DNA of 64,000 bases from an uncultured Phycisphaerales bacterium (GCA_903845195.1 CAIMWO010000087.1:60487-124486), one strand, 5' to 3'; shown: positions 43,624-52,737, numbered from the stretch's first letter. Numbers and translations are program-made. The notes: generated by a model not told the origin, from the sequence alone.

Positions 43624-44021
43624 TGAGAGGACCAAAACCACGGCCAAAACCTAGCACCACGGAGCAGACGCCACCAGCGCCGCCCGAGGAACTAACCGAC
43701 GAAGCGAAAGCAGAGTGGGAGAGAATCACAAACATCTTGACACGCCAAAGAATCTGGAGTGAAGCGGATCAGGCCGCACTAATCATTTATTGCACGAGTT
43801 ATGCCGATTACAGACACGCCAGCAAAATGGTACGGGAAAACGGCACCGTGATATTGAGCAACTCGGGGACGCCGGTAAAAAATCCATATTGTTCGGTACA
43901 GCGGGATTGCTGGGAGAGAATCCGCCCATTGCTGGCAGAATTCGGCCTAAGCCCCAGCAGCCGGGCGAGATTGAAGTTAGATGACGGGGGAGCGGGGGAC
44001 AGTGACGACGAATTCGATTAG
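43623..44021 (+). CDS. terS: Terminase small subunit, P27 family
   Basis: The DNA-recognition subunit of the packaging motor. The 132-residue protein starts MRGPKPRPKPS and has the P27 pattern: PPEELTDEAKAEWERITNIL, a helix with SEADQAALIIYCTSYADYR, then KNPYCSVQRDCWERIRPLLA and the typical GLSPSSRARL end. A very acidic tail follows. The start overlaps the PLD-like gene stop (TAATG), and the 3' end overlaps the large terminase. Length and order are normal for this family. Confidence 0.88.
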   Translation: MRGPKPRPKPSTTEQTPPAPPEELTDEAKAEWERITNILTRQRIWSEADQAALIIYCTSYADYRHASKMVRENGTVILSNSGTPVKNPYCSVQRDCWERIRPLLAEFGLSPSSRARLKLDDGGAGDSDDEFD

Positions 44022-45588
44022 CACCACCGATGCGGGATTCTATTTTGATGAGGCCGCAGCGGATCGGGTTTGCAGGTTTTTTGAATCCCGCCTTACACAC
44101 TTTGAAGGCCGATGGGCAGGCAAAGCGTTTATCTTGCTGGACTGGCAGCGCCAGATTCTTAGAGATGTTTTCGGCTGGAAGCGAGCAGACGGCACCCGCC
44201 GCTATCGCACTGTTTACGTTGAGGTCCCGAGAAAAAACGGCAAGAGCATATTTGCGGCTGGCATCGCACTTTATTTGCTGGCAGCCGATGGAGAGGCCGG
44301 GGCACAGGTCTATAGCGTAGCCGCAAACACTTCTCAGGCATCCATAACTTTCGATGCCGCCAAGAAAATGACGGGAGCAAATGCCGCACTGTCAAAACGT
44401 ATCGACGTACAACGCTGGCATCTTGCCCACCCAAAATCAGGCAGCGTATACAAGGCATTATCCGGGGAAAATGTTGGCAGCCACGGGAAAAACACACACG
44501 GCCTAATCCTCGATGAATTCCACGAATGGACCAGCCCCGGAAGCCGTGAGCTTTTTTCAGCGCTCGTAACTTCTCAAGGCGCACGCAGCCAGCCGCTAAC
44601 GATCATTATTACAACGGCCGGAAACACCAGCGACGACAGTATGTGTCTTGATTTTCACCACAAGGCCGAACGGCAGGCAGCGGGGGATTGTGCGGACGAT
44701 ACTTTTTATTCCGTGATCTTTTCCACGGCCAAACCGTGGGATGATGAGGCAGGATGGCAGGAGGCCAACCCGTCACTAGGCCATACCATAACCATTGACT
44801 ACCTAAGAGCCGAGGCCGTGAAGGCCCGTGAATCCGCACAATATCAAAACGCTTTCCGCAGATTATATTTGGACCAGTGGACCGAACAGACGACCCGGTG
44901 GTTATCGCTCGAAACGTGGGACGCATGCACGGCACACGTAGAGCCGCCAGCCGACACGCCCGCATACGTGGGTTTGGACTTGTCCACCACGTACGATTTA
45001 ACGGCCGCCGTTTGGGTTTGGCCGATGGGTGACAAATGGCTAGTAGTCCCCCGCCTATATTGCCCCAACGCCACGGCACAGAAGCGATGGAAGGAAGACG
45101 GCACGCCGTTACCCCAGTGGATTGCCGATGGCTATGTGATCGGCACGGACAGGCCAACAATCGATTATGACCGCATAGAGGCCGACATCATCGCAGCCCA
45201 GCCGATCCAAGAATTAAGTTTCGACCCGTACAACGCCAGCAGCATAGTTAGCAGACTGGAAAAGAGCGGGATAGTAACGACGCCCACGTATCAGACTTTC
45301 CGGGGGATGAATGCGGCATGTAAAGAGTTAGAGCGCCGCCTCATTTCTGGCAGCATCATCATTGCCGACAATCCCGCATATCGCTGGATGGCGCAAAATG
45401 TGGAAGTGGAAACCGATAGACATGGAAACATACGCCCGGTGAAGCCAAAACGGAAAGGCAGCTATGCGGGAACTCGGGGGGCCAGCATTGACGGCATAGT
45501 GGCGCTAGTGGTGGCGATATCCCGCCTGCAATTGATGGGCAATGCGCCGCCAGTGGAAGCCAACGAAATCCAGATAGCAGTTTTTTGA
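43981..45588 (+). CDS. terL: Terminase large subunit
   Basis: The ATPase and nuclease that pumps and cuts phage DNA. The 535-residue protein has Walker A VPRKNGKS at 82-89, Walker B LILDEFHEW with Asp178/Glu179, a coupling motif near IITTAGN at about 209-215, and the nuclease start YVGLDLSTTYDL with Asp333. A later Asp is in SFDPYNASS, and the end reads RGASIDGIVALVVAISRLQL. The ATG at 43981 overlaps terS by 41 bases. A GTG at 44002 with GGGGGA just upstream is a good alternative start. This is a Terminase_1-type enzyme, as expected for the HK97-like head genes that follow. Confidence 0.92.
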   Translation: MTGERGTVTTNSISTTDAGFYFDEAAADRVCRFFESRLTHFEGRWAGKAFILLDWQRQILRDVFGWKRADGTRRYRTVYVEVPRKNGKSIFAAGIALYLLAADGEAGAQVYSVAANTSQASITFDAAKKMTGANAALSKRIDVQRWHLAHPKSGSVYKALSGENVGSHGKNTHGLILDEFHEWTSPGSRELFSALVTSQGARSQPLTIIITTAGNTSDDSMCLDFHHKAERQAAGDCADDTFYSVIFSTAKPWDDEAGWQEANPSLGHTITIDYLRAEAVKARESAQYQNAFRRLYLDQWTEQTTRWLSLETWDACTAHVEPPADTPAYVGLDLSTTYDLTAAVWVWPMGDKWLVVPRLYCPNATAQKRWKEDGTPLPQWIADGYVIGTDRPTIDYDRIEADIIAAQPIQELSFDPYNASSIVSRLEKSGIVTTPTYQTFRGMNAACKELERRLISGSIIIADNPAYRWMAQNVEVETDRHGNIRPVKPKRKGSYAGTRGASIDGIVALVVAISRLQLMGNAPPVEANEIQIAVF

Positions 45589-45601
45589 ACGGGGGTGGGC
45601 A

Positions 45602-45802
45602 ATGAGAAAAACGCATACCGAAGTAGAACACGACCGAGAACTATTGATGGAGGTTTCGTTTCTGGCAGAGATAGAAACCAATCCAGAGAAGAAAGCCACG
45701 CTAGAACGGCAGGCCGAAAATATCCGCCAGTGGATACGGATGCAGGAAAAACAGCCGCCAAGATTGAAAGACAAAAAGAAACAAAGCCAACCGGGGGGAT
45801 AA
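45602..45802 (+). CDS. Small charged phage protein
   Basis: A 66-residue, highly charged helical protein (MRKTHTEVEHDRELLMEVSF, then EKKATLERQAENIRQWIRM and a Lys-rich tail). GGGGG lies 5-8 bases before the ATG. It fits the tiny gene often found between terL and portal. It has no motif and its role is unknown. Confidence 0.6.
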   Translation: MRKTHTEVEHDRELLMEVSFLAEIETNPEKKATLERQAENIRQWIRMQEKQPPRLKDKKKQSQPGG

Positions 45803-45805
45803 CCT

Positions 45806-47575
45806 TTGACCGCCGAAAATGTAACGACAGTAACCAGCGACCATATCGACCCCGCCACGTTGGACACGCAGGCCAAAAGCGGAGGCAGCACGCCAGCCGT
45901 GCAAATTTTTACGATTAACGGGATGCCCAACGTAGACCCGCTAACACTTGGCAGCGCCAACACACCGATTAACGAACATAACGCATTGAGTATCCCGGCG
46001 TACTATTCCGGATGCCGGTTTATCTCGGAGACTATCGGAGCATTGCCGAAACATGTTTACCAGAAGACCGCCAACGGGCCAAAACGGCTGGACTCTCACA
46101 CCGCAGAATGGACCTTGAACAGCGAGCCCAACGAACTACAAACGCCTAGCGTTTTTTGGTCCACATTTCTATTGCACGCCGTGAATTGGAGCAATGCCTA
46201 TGCAGCTTTGAAAATGATCGGCGTGGAAGACCCACAATTGTTTTTGCTTCCACCGGATCGGGTTACGCCGTTTCGTTTCAACGGCCAACAATGGTATGCC
46301 TATGATTTGGGCCAAACGCCCAACGCCAATCCCAACAGCCGCTATCTCATCTTCGCCGCCGCCGAAATGATCCATCTTCCTGCATTGTCTTTTGACGGCA
46401 TCGCCGGGATGCCAATGGTTAAAATGATGGCCGGGACGCTCAGGACCACCAAAAACACCGAGGCATATATATCGCAATACTACGGCCAAGGTGGTCTTTT
46501 GGGTGGCGTAGTGGAATCAGACAAGCCGCTTACGAAGGAACAGGTTCAAGAATATGGCGATGTAATCACCAATAAATTCAGTGGCGTTGATAAGGCTCAT
46601 AAGTGGCTGGTACTTGGCAACGGCGCAAAGGCCAAAACCTTGAGCCCCGATGTTGACACCGCCCAAATCAGTGAGAACCGGCAATTTGGCGTAACCGAAA
46701 TTTGCCGGATGCTACGAATTCCGCCGCATCTTTTGTACGAACTCGGACGGGCAACGTGGGCAAATATCGAATCACTCGGAATTGAAGTGGTTAAATACAC
46801 GTTATCAAATTGGATTACACCGCTTGAGCAGGAATTGACCCGCAAACTTCTGACAAGGCAGGAGCGGAAAGCCGGATGCTACATCCGGTTTGATACCAGC
46901 GCTCTAATGAGAGGCGACCATCAGGCCCAGATAGATGCCGCCGTCAAACGGACACAGAACGGACTTACAACGCCCGATGAAGAGCGCAGCAACTGGGAAT
47001 TGCCGCCGTACGCCGATGGCATAGGCAGCCGCCCGAGAGTACCGGCAAACACCGTAGGACTTGGCAACGACACCGCCGCAGAGGCCGTGCCCGGACTGCC
47101 AGCCGCCGCACCAGCAGCGCCGCCAGCCAAACAACCAGCCACACCGCCCGCCGATGTAGAAGGTAGTGACGATCTAGCAGCCGTGAAACCGGAGGCCGAG
47201 GCTTTCGCCACGAAGGAACATCTTAAACTAAGCCACTTTGAAGCGATGATAGACGACGCCGCCAGCCGGGTACATTCAAAGGCCGCAAAGGCCACAGAGG
47301 CAGCCCAAAAGAAGCACAAAGACAACCCGCAAGGCTGGACCGCTTGGGCCAATGTCTTCCAAAATGAAATGACCCACTACGCCGCCGTAGCCGTGGGGCC
47401 AATCTTCCAAACCTACGCAAATCTCAGCGGAAAAGATACTACCGGCATGGCCGACAAATGCGGGGGGACGTACGGCCGACAGCTAGGCCAGCATCTTATG
47501 GCCATCGGCCACGGGCAGGAATCCACGGCACCAGATTTGAAGAAAGTAGTAATGTCTCACGGGGGAACAGAATGA
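45806..47575 (+). CDS. Portal protein, HK97 family
   Basis: The dodecameric ring at the capsid vertex through which DNA passes. The 589-residue protein starts at TTG 45806 with GGGGGG upstream. The core is typical: ALSIPAYYSGCRFISETIGA, SNAYAALKMIG, LLPPDRVTPF, LSFDGIAGMP, QYYGQGGLLGGVV, LRIPPHLLYELGRATWANIE and the basic NWITPLEQELTRKLL. Residues after about 420 are a Pro/Ala-rich linker and an extra helical domain (450-589) not found in short HK97 portals. The stop overlaps the protease start (ATGA). Confidence 0.9.
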   Translation: MTAENVTTVTSDHIDPATLDTQAKSGGSTPAVQIFTINGMPNVDPLTLGSANTPINEHNALSIPAYYSGCRFISETIGALPKHVYQKTANGPKRLDSHTAEWTLNSEPNELQTPSVFWSTFLLHAVNWSNAYAALKMIGVEDPQLFLLPPDRVTPFRFNGQQWYAYDLGQTPNANPNSRYLIFAAAEMIHLPALSFDGIAGMPMVKMMAGTLRTTKNTEAYISQYYGQGGLLGGVVESDKPLTKEQVQEYGDVITNKFSGVDKAHKWLVLGNGAKAKTLSPDVDTAQISENRQFGVTEICRMLRIPPHLLYELGRATWANIESLGIEVVKYTLSNWITPLEQELTRKLLTRQERKAGCYIRFDTSALMRGDHQAQIDAAVKRTQNGLTTPDEERSNWELPPYADGIGSRPRVPANTVGLGNDTAAEAVPGLPAAAPAAPPAKQPATPPADVEGSDDLAAVKPEAEAFATKEHLKLSHFEAMIDDAASRVHSKAAKATEAAQKKHKDNPQGWTAWANVFQNEMTHYAAVAVGPIFQTYANLSGKDTTGMADKCGGTYGRQLGQHLMAIGHGQESTAPDLKKVVMSHGGTE

Positions 47576-48273
47576 CGCACGCCAAAAACAACACAAGAGA
47601 GATTTTCACGAGCCGGGTTACGTTTGAGACGAAACCCCAGCCCGGTAAATCCTTGCCCACACTTTGCGGCTATGCCATGACGTGGGGGACGCTTTCAGAC
47701 GACCGGGGAGGCTACAAGGTTAGACTAAAGAATGGCAGCGCCAAGGCCATTCCCACCGGGCCAACGCTGGCACTCGCAAACCACGATTATTGCACGCCGC
47801 TTGCCAGCAATGCCAACGGTACATTGAGAATGACGGCCGACGCCACCGGGTTACGTTGCGAAATCGACCTACCCGATACCACGTGGGCGCATGATCTTTG
47901 CGCCACAATCGACCATTTGAAAAATGACACTACCAGCGCTATGGGAATGTCTTTTGGCATGTTACCCAACGGGACGTATGCCGAGGTTAAAGAAGCGGGC
48001 CAAACAATCCGGGAATATTCCGCTTTTGAGTTTGACGAGGTTTCGACAACTGTAATACCGGCGTTTACGTCCACCACCATTGACGCCGCCGATGATGAGG
48101 AAGAAGAAGAAGAAGCCGAGCTAACCGCCAGCGAATCCAGCGACGAAGAAGAAAACGAACTGGCAGCCGTACCAGCCGCCCAACCCGTGGAGGCCGTACA
48201 GCCGCCCACACCCAACCGAAATAAATTATCCGTGGAAATAGAGGAACTTAAAGCGGGACTCTCGAATCAGTAA
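47572..48273 (+). CDS. HK97 family prohead protease
   Basis: Cleaves scaffold or capsid N-termini during head maturation. From ATG 47572 the 233-residue protein has the herpesvirus-type serine protease pattern: GYAMTWGTLSDDRGGYKVRL, the catalytic His71 in LALANHDY, and the catalytic Ser127 in SAMGMSFGML, then EFDEVSTTVIPAF. The tail is a strongly acidic stretch followed by a Pro-rich linker. The start overlaps the portal stop (ATGA). The longer upstream frame from 47458 is inside the portal gene and is rejected. Confidence 0.88.
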   Translation: MTHAKNNTREIFTSRVTFETKPQPGKSLPTLCGYAMTWGTLSDDRGGYKVRLKNGSAKAIPTGPTLALANHDYCTPLASNANGTLRMTADATGLRCEIDLPDTTWAHDLCATIDHLKNDTTSAMGMSFGMLPNGTYAEVKEAGQTIREYSAFEFDEVSTTVIPAFTSTTIDAADDEEEEEEAELTASESSDEEENELAAVPAAQPVEAVQPPTPNRNKLSVEIEELKAGLSNQ

Positions 48274-48365
48274 CTAGAGGCCAAAACCCGACCAGAGTAG
48301 CCGGATGACAGGCCAAAGAAAAAACAAACCAATACGACCGCCTATGGGGCGGGGGGACAAACAAA

Positions 48366-49493
48366 ATGGACATCCGCACAGAAAAAATGGGCAAGCTTGC
48401 CGCAGACGTTAAGGTGATTTTCGAGCTTGCGAAGGCCGAAGGCCGTGAGCTTTCCGCCGATGAATACGCCAAGAAAGATTCGATGTTGGCCGAATTCAAT
48501 GGCTTGAAAAAGACTTTGGACGCCGAAAAGCAGGCCGCAGAAATGCATTTCACCAGCGACGTTATCACCGGCAAGGCCGTTGAAGCGAAGCAGAACGAAC
48601 GGGAAGAATTTAACGCTTTCCTTCGCAGTGGCGACCGTAGCCGCTACGTTATCACCACTGGAACCGGTTCGGGCGCTTTGGTCCCGGTAGCCGTTTCTAC
48701 GCCGGTTATCGTTCGGCGTGCATGGAATGCCTACCTTAACGCCGCCGTGATCGGTGGCCAGCCGGTTTTGGGTGGAACCAGCACCGAAACTCTCAGCCTC
48801 CCGGTTATGGACGACACGACCGTTAGCGGTCAGGCCGAAGCGGAAGACGCAACCAGCGACACCGCCGCCGATCCAGTGACGACCAATATCAGTCTTGGCG
48901 CAAACCTCTATGATTCCAAAACCGTTTGGATTTCTAACACGCAGGCTCAGGCCGTGGGTTACGATTTGGCCGGTTATGTACTGCCAATTTTGGACAAGCG
49001 TATTGAGCTTAGCCAAGGTGCGGCATGGCATACGAAGGCCGTGGCGCATGCCGTCAGCGGTAACACCGTGACGACCGCCGCAACGAACGGCTTGACCTAC
49101 GCCGAATTCATCAAATTTTATCACAAGATCGCCGTGCAATTCCGCACCGATGCCGTTTGGATCATTTCGGATGGACTCTTGCAGATCCTCGAAAGCCTAA
49201 CCGACACCTACGGCCGTCCGTTGCTTTCCGATCCACTCACGGAAGGTGCGGTTAAGACCTTGAAAGGCCGCCCCGTGGTTATCGACATCAATATGGCCGA
49301 CCCCGCAGCGAATGCGATTTCCGGCATGATCGTTTCCGCCGCCTCGCTTCATCCTCGCATCATCGAAAACCGCCGTGTAGCCGTTTATCAGAACGTGCCC
49401 ACCGCCCCGGATCAGATGGGCTACCGTGAATTCGTCAATGGCGACTTCGACGTTAGCGCCGGAATGGCATTCTTGAAAGGTGCAGCCTCTTAA
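48366..49493 (+). CDS. Major capsid protein, HK97 fold
   Basis: The shell protein of the head. The 375-residue protein has an N-terminal helical delta/scaffold region (about 1-80, MDIRTEKMGKLAADVKVIFE). A junction with a flexible Gly/Thr segment (ITTGTGSGALVPVAVSTPVI) is a likely cleavage region for the protease upstream. The HK97-fold core then includes AEAEDATSDTAADPVTTNIS, LAGYVLPILDKRIELSQG and NGDFDVSAGMAFLKGAA at the end. GGGGGGACAAACAAA precedes the ATG. Codon use is somewhat different from flanking phage genes (more GGC, GTT, less CTA), as expected for a highly expressed gene. A terminator follows. Confidence 0.92.
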   Translation: MDIRTEKMGKLAADVKVIFELAKAEGRELSADEYAKKDSMLAEFNGLKKTLDAEKQAAEMHFTSDVITGKAVEAKQNEREEFNAFLRSGDRSRYVITTGTGSGALVPVAVSTPVIVRRAWNAYLNAAVIGGQPVLGGTSTETLSLPVMDDTTVSGQAEAEDATSDTAADPVTTNISLGANLYDSKTVWISNTQAQAVGYDLAGYVLPILDKRIELSQGAAWHTKAVAHAVSGNTVTTAATNGLTYAEFIKFYHKIAVQFRTDAVWIISDGLLQILESLTDTYGRPLLSDPLTEGAVKTLKGRPVVIDINMADPAANAISGMIVSAASLHPRIIENRRVAVYQNVPTAPDQMGYREFVNGDFDVSAGMAFLKGAAS

Positions 49494-49527
49494 TTGAGCT
49501 TGCATCTAGAAGCATCTAGAAGATTTC

Positions 49528-49562
49528 AAGGCCGTGGGGTATCTAAGCCTCACGGCCTTTTG
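49528..49562 (+). terminator. Terminator after the capsid gene
   Basis: AAGGCCGTG pairs with CACGGCCTTTT around a 14-base loop. Two ATCTAGAAG sites lie immediately upstream (49503-49522). It may reduce transcription beyond the capsid gene. Confidence 0.75.
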
Positions 49563-49582
49563 TAATGGGGAACCAAAACACA

Positions 49583-49816
49583 ATGAACATCCGCATGTTA
49601 CAAAACCTCAGCACCACCGAGGCCGTTTATCTGGCAGGCCAAATCTATTCACTGTCAGAAGATCGGGCCAATCGCTGGATTGCCAGCCATCTAGCAGAAG
49701 CCGCCACACCACCTACGCCGCCCGTAGAGACGATGATAGCCAACGTATCGACCATGAAGGCCGACAACGCCAGCAAGAGCCGCAGACAGAAGCCAGCCAA
49801 ACAGGAGGCCATATAA
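49583..49816 (+). CDS. Small virion-associated protein with shared AG-Y-WI module
   Basis: A protein of about 77 residues consisting of the module MLQNLSTTEAVYLAGQIYSL, then SEDRANRWIASHLAEAA, plus a Pro/Thr linker and a basic tail. The same module starts the fibre-like protein (40333) and the glycosyltransferase (50488). Right after the capsid and before the connector, small proteins like this are often head-decoration or neck factors. GGGGAA lies upstream; an in-frame ATG at 49565 is possible. Its stop overlaps the connector start (TAATG). Confidence 0.6.
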   Translation: MNIRMLQNLSTTEAVYLAGQIYSLSEDRANRWIASHLAEAATPPTPPVETMIANVSTMKADNASKSRRQKPAKQEAI

Positions 49817-50376
49817 TGCAGTGGTCCATAACGACACCAGCCGCCACCTATCCCGTAACCGCCCAACAAGTGGCAGACCAAACCCGGTTAGATGATTTAA
49901 CAGCGGAATCCGCTTGGGTAGCCGAGGCGATTGCCGACGCCACCGCCTACGCCGAAACCGAAACGCAATTAAGCTTCATCACCCGCACAATCACCGCCCA
50001 ATTTTGGCCGGAGAAAAGCGGCATTTTGCCCGAAGCGAATCCATTCCCGGCATACAGTTGCCTACCGCTTTTCCGGGGACCGCTTCAAAGCGTTACCAGC
50101 GTAAAAGACCTCCTCGGAAATGCAGTGAGTTATCAAACCCGAACCGTGGGCAACCTTGATTTTGTCCAGTTGAACGGATCAACAATCGGGCCGGTGCAAA
50201 TCGTGTACGTGGCTGGATTCGGGGACACCGCCGCCGCCGTGCCCGCCGACATACGCCGGGGGATTCTTGCCCACGTGGCGCACCTCTACATTCACCGGGA
50301 GGCCGACGCCGACAGCGTACCCAGCGGACTTGACCGCATCTATGGGCGATATTCGGCCGGTGGGGCCATCGGCTAG
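49816..50376 (+). CDS. Head-tail connector (gp6-like)
   Basis: The adaptor that sits below the portal. The 186-residue protein starts at ATG 49816 with AGGAGG seven bases upstream. It shows the gp6/YqbG-like pattern: QQVADQTRLDDLTAESAWVA, EAIADATAYAETETQLSFIT, and LPLFRGPLQSVTSVKDLLG. The later beta-rich part reads QIVYVAGFGDTAAAVPADIR and RGILAHVAHLYIHREAD. Length is normal. About 110 bases of non-coding DNA follow before the glycosyltransferase gene. Confidence 0.82.
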   Translation: MQWSITTPAATYPVTAQQVADQTRLDDLTAESAWVAEAIADATAYAETETQLSFITRTITAQFWPEKSGILPEANPFPAYSCLPLFRGPLQSVTSVKDLLGNAVSYQTRTVGNLDFVQLNGSTIGPVQIVYVAGFGDTAAAVPADIRRGILAHVAHLYIHREADADSVPSGLDRIYGRYSAGGAIG

Positions 50377-50487
50377 GCCGAAATCCATCGACCTACCAGC
50401 CATCCGAGGCCGCAGGAGGCCCGCAAACGCCGTTTAATGCAGCCGAAAAAGCCAAAATTCACCCAAAACGGCCTAAATTGAGAGGTT

Positions 50488-51501
50488 TTGACCATTTTCG
50501 TACGGATGACCACGAATCTAAGCACCATGGCGGGGATGTACCGGGCCGGGGAAGTTTACGAGGTAACGGACGCCATCGGCACCCACTGGATTAGATCGGG
50601 CATGGCCGAGTGGTCAGATATTCCACCCGCCTACATGCAGGAATTCTACGGCCGCCTCGACACCACCCAGCCAAACACGCCACATATTTTCTTGCCATTT
50701 TGCGGAGAGTTTGGCCACCTGATTATTTCTCACATCCGCCAAGTACATCATCACACGGCCAAACACAAAATAGTTTGCTGCAAGCCGGGGGAGCAAGTCT
50801 TATTCCCATCCGCAACCAGTTTCTTTTTTGACTGGAAAGACCCGATACCAGACGCCGAAAAGGCCGGGACAATCAGAGTATCGCCGTATGATCGCCCGCC
50901 GCTTCAATGGCCACTAATTCTAGAACGCTTCCCCGAGGCTATCCCAGTGAAGGCCGGGGGGATGACGATGACACAAGAACATATCCCACTGTACCCGGAA
51001 AAACGCATACCATTTCAACCCCGCCGCCGTGGATTGAAGGCCGATATCTGTCTTGGCGTGAGAAGCCGGGAGTTTTGCCCAGAGAGAAACTTTCCAGCCA
51101 AATCATGGCAGATCATCGCCGACGCTATCACCACCCACGGCTATACGTTTGGCGTAGTGGGCAAACGGCCTACTAGCTTTGATCTAGCAGGCCAACAATG
51201 GCACAGTGGCGACTATGACACAGACGCCAGCATAGAAGCGATTCAAAATTGCCGCCTATGGTGTGGCACGGATACGGGAACCAGCCATCTAGCCGCCGCC
51301 ATCGGCGTACCCATGATTATTTTCCGGGCAGATAACAGCACTACATTTATTGATCTTATGCGGACATTCAACAGCCCGCACCCGCTAACATTTTTGGCCG
51401 ATTGCTGGAAACCCCAACCGATCATTGACGCCATTTTTGCAGGATTGGACAGCCTAAAACGTGAACAGAATACAGAGATTAAAATCGGGGTAACAGCATG
51501 A
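50488..51501 (+). CDS. Phage glycosyltransferase, GT9/heptosyltransferase-like, with fused module
   Basis: A 337-residue protein. Residues 1-48 carry the module MTTNLSTMAGMYRAGEVYEV, then TDAIGTHWIRSGMAE, also found at 40333 and 49583. The remainder has the two-domain GT-B pattern of family 9: GEFGHLIISHIRQV as the first loop, CLGVRSREFCPERNFPAKSW in the middle, and CGTDTGTSHLAAAIGVPMII at 259-279 as the donor-binding loop. Start is TTG 50488 with AGAGG; an in-frame ATG at 50506 is the alternative. It lies between two connector genes and overlaps the next start (ATGA). It may add sugars to virion proteins, with the module perhaps targeting it to them. Confidence 0.7.
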   Translation: MTIFVRMTTNLSTMAGMYRAGEVYEVTDAIGTHWIRSGMAEWSDIPPAYMQEFYGRLDTTQPNTPHIFLPFCGEFGHLIISHIRQVHHHTAKHKIVCCKPGEQVLFPSATSFFFDWKDPIPDAEKAGTIRVSPYDRPPLQWPLILERFPEAIPVKAGGMTMTQEHIPLYPEKRIPFQPRRRGLKADICLGVRSREFCPERNFPAKSWQIIADAITTHGYTFGVVGKRPTSFDLAGQQWHSGDYDTDASIEAIQNCRLWCGTDTGTSHLAAAIGVPMIIFRADNSTTFIDLMRTFNSPHPLTFLADCWKPQPIIDAIFAGLDSLKREQNTEIKIGVTA

Positions 51502-51842
51502 AAAATGCACGTGGTGCGGGGGAACGCCGCCACAAAGTAAGCATTATGAAACGCACCACCACAGTAACCAATCTGGAAAGCACCGCCACGTACACCGCCG
51601 AGGCCGTCACCCGTTGGGCAGCCATCGAACCACTAACAGCCCGTGAGCTTTTGATTGCGCAACAAAGCCAGATTTACAGCGAAGCCACCAACAAAATAAC
51701 GTTTGGCTGGACAGCTAGTTTTGACGCCACGGCAAAAGACCAGATTAAGTTTGGCACCCGCATCTATGAGATTGTTGGCAGCCCGACGAACGTAGGCGAG
51801 GCCAAACGACAGATAGAAGTTATGGCCGTGGAGAGAACCTAG
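51498..51842 (+). CDS. Head-tail adaptor (head closure protein)
   Basis: A 114-residue protein of the phage head-tail adaptor family: an N-terminal basic segment (GAGERRHKVSIMKRTTTVTN), a beta-barrel core with RWAAIEPLTARELLIAQQ and ITFGWTASFDATAKDQIKFG, and the end RIYEIVGSPTNVGEAKRQIE. It closes the portal channel after DNA packaging and receives the tail. It overlaps the glycosyltransferase gene (ATGA) and is two bases from the next gene. Family assignment is good. Confidence 0.82.
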   Translation: MKNARGAGERRHKVSIMKRTTTVTNLESTATYTAEAVTRWAAIEPLTARELLIAQQSQIYSEATNKITFGWTASFDATAKDQIKFGTRIYEIVGSPTNVGEAKRQIEVMAVERT

Positions 51843-51843
51843 C

Positions 51844-52332
51844 ATGGCACGGGAGCGGGGGAATTTCAGCTTATGGTTTAAGCTTGACGGAATCGAGAAG
51901 CTAGAGAAACAACTCAAGGCGCTTGCCGATCCAAAGACAGCGAAAAAAATACAGCGTAGAGCCGCCACCGCCGCTATCCGCCCGATGCGAGCCGCTTGTA
52001 AAGAAGCTTGTCCGGTGGATACCGGCGCTTTGAAAAAGAGCATAGACAGCAAAGTGAGTGTTAAGAATCGTGGGGTATCGGCCATTGTTGGCGCAGACAC
52101 CGCCGTGATGGAGGACGGCAAGAAAGGAGAGAAATCAGAATCAACAGTGAGAGCCGCCCGAGTATTACACCTTGTTTGCTTTGGTTTCATCGATCCGAGC
52201 GGGAAGGCCGTACCCGGCAATAACTTCTTGGAGCGTGGCTATCACATAACGATTGATCGCTGTCAGAAGATTTACGCCGACAAATTACGGGAAGGCTTGG
52301 AAAAAGCCGCAGACGAGGCCGGGGGGAAATAG
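51844..52332 (+). CDS. HK97 gp10-like tail completion protein
   Basis: A 162-residue protein with the gp10 pattern: LWFKLDGIEKLEKQLKALAD, AATAAIRPMRAACKEACPVD, TGALKKSIDSKV and a C-terminal VPGNNFLERGYHITID. The protein sits at the head-tail junction and ends the tail tube. The start lies two bases after the adaptor stop, and its stop directly abuts the following ATG. Confidence 0.82.
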   Translation: MARERGNFSLWFKLDGIEKLEKQLKALADPKTAKKIQRRAATAAIRPMRAACKEACPVDTGALKKSIDSKVSVKNRGVSAIVGADTAVMEDGKKGEKSESTVRAARVLHLVCFGFIDPSGKAVPGNNFLERGYHITIDRCQKIYADKLREGLEKAADEAGGK

Positions 52333-52737
52333 ATGAGCACAGAAAACGATATCGTGACACTGTTAAAAACCAACGGGACGCTAACCGCTATCCCGTTTCA
52401 TTTGGCCACCGATCCACAATCCGTAGCCTTGCCGAAAATCACGATTGAAAAGATTGGGGAGCGCCGCCAGTACAGTAACGACGGGGACGCCGGATTATCG
52501 ACGGCCAATTATCAGCTAAACGCCATCGCCGCCAGTATGAACGCCGCCAAGACGCTGGCACGGGCCATGAAATCCACGCTTGCCGCCAATATGTTGGCCA
52601 CCTATGGCAGCACCCGATTTGCTGGGATTTTCATTGAGGCAGAAAAGGATATGGCCGCACCCACAGAGGCCGGGATAGAGAAGCCCGCCCAGATCAGCAT
52701 TTTGAGTATCCGGGCCAATTTCTACGATTCACTATGA
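52333..52737 (+). CDS. Tail terminator/DUF3168-like protein
   Basis: A 134-residue protein in the position of the tail terminator. It begins with a helix (MSTENDIVTLLKTNGTLTAI), then PKITIEKIGERRQYSNDG, a strand AGLSTANYQLNAIAASMNAA, and a final strand AQISILSIRANFYDSL. The beta-helix-beta order fits DUF3168-type tail terminators that cap the tube before joining the head. Similarity is at the pattern level, so the exact family is moderately sure. Confidence 0.7.
   Translation: MSTENDIVTLLKTNGTLTAIPFHLATDPQSVALPKITIEKIGERRQYSNDGDAGLSTANYQLNAIAASMNAAKTLARAMKSTLAANMLATYGSTRFAGIFIEAEKDMAAPTEAGIEKPAQISILSIRANFYDSL

Noticed and set aside
49534..49815. Longer start for the connector protein
   Set aside because: The extra N-terminal 94 codons overlap the small gene at 49583 in another frame, while ATG 49816 has AGGAGG correctly placed.
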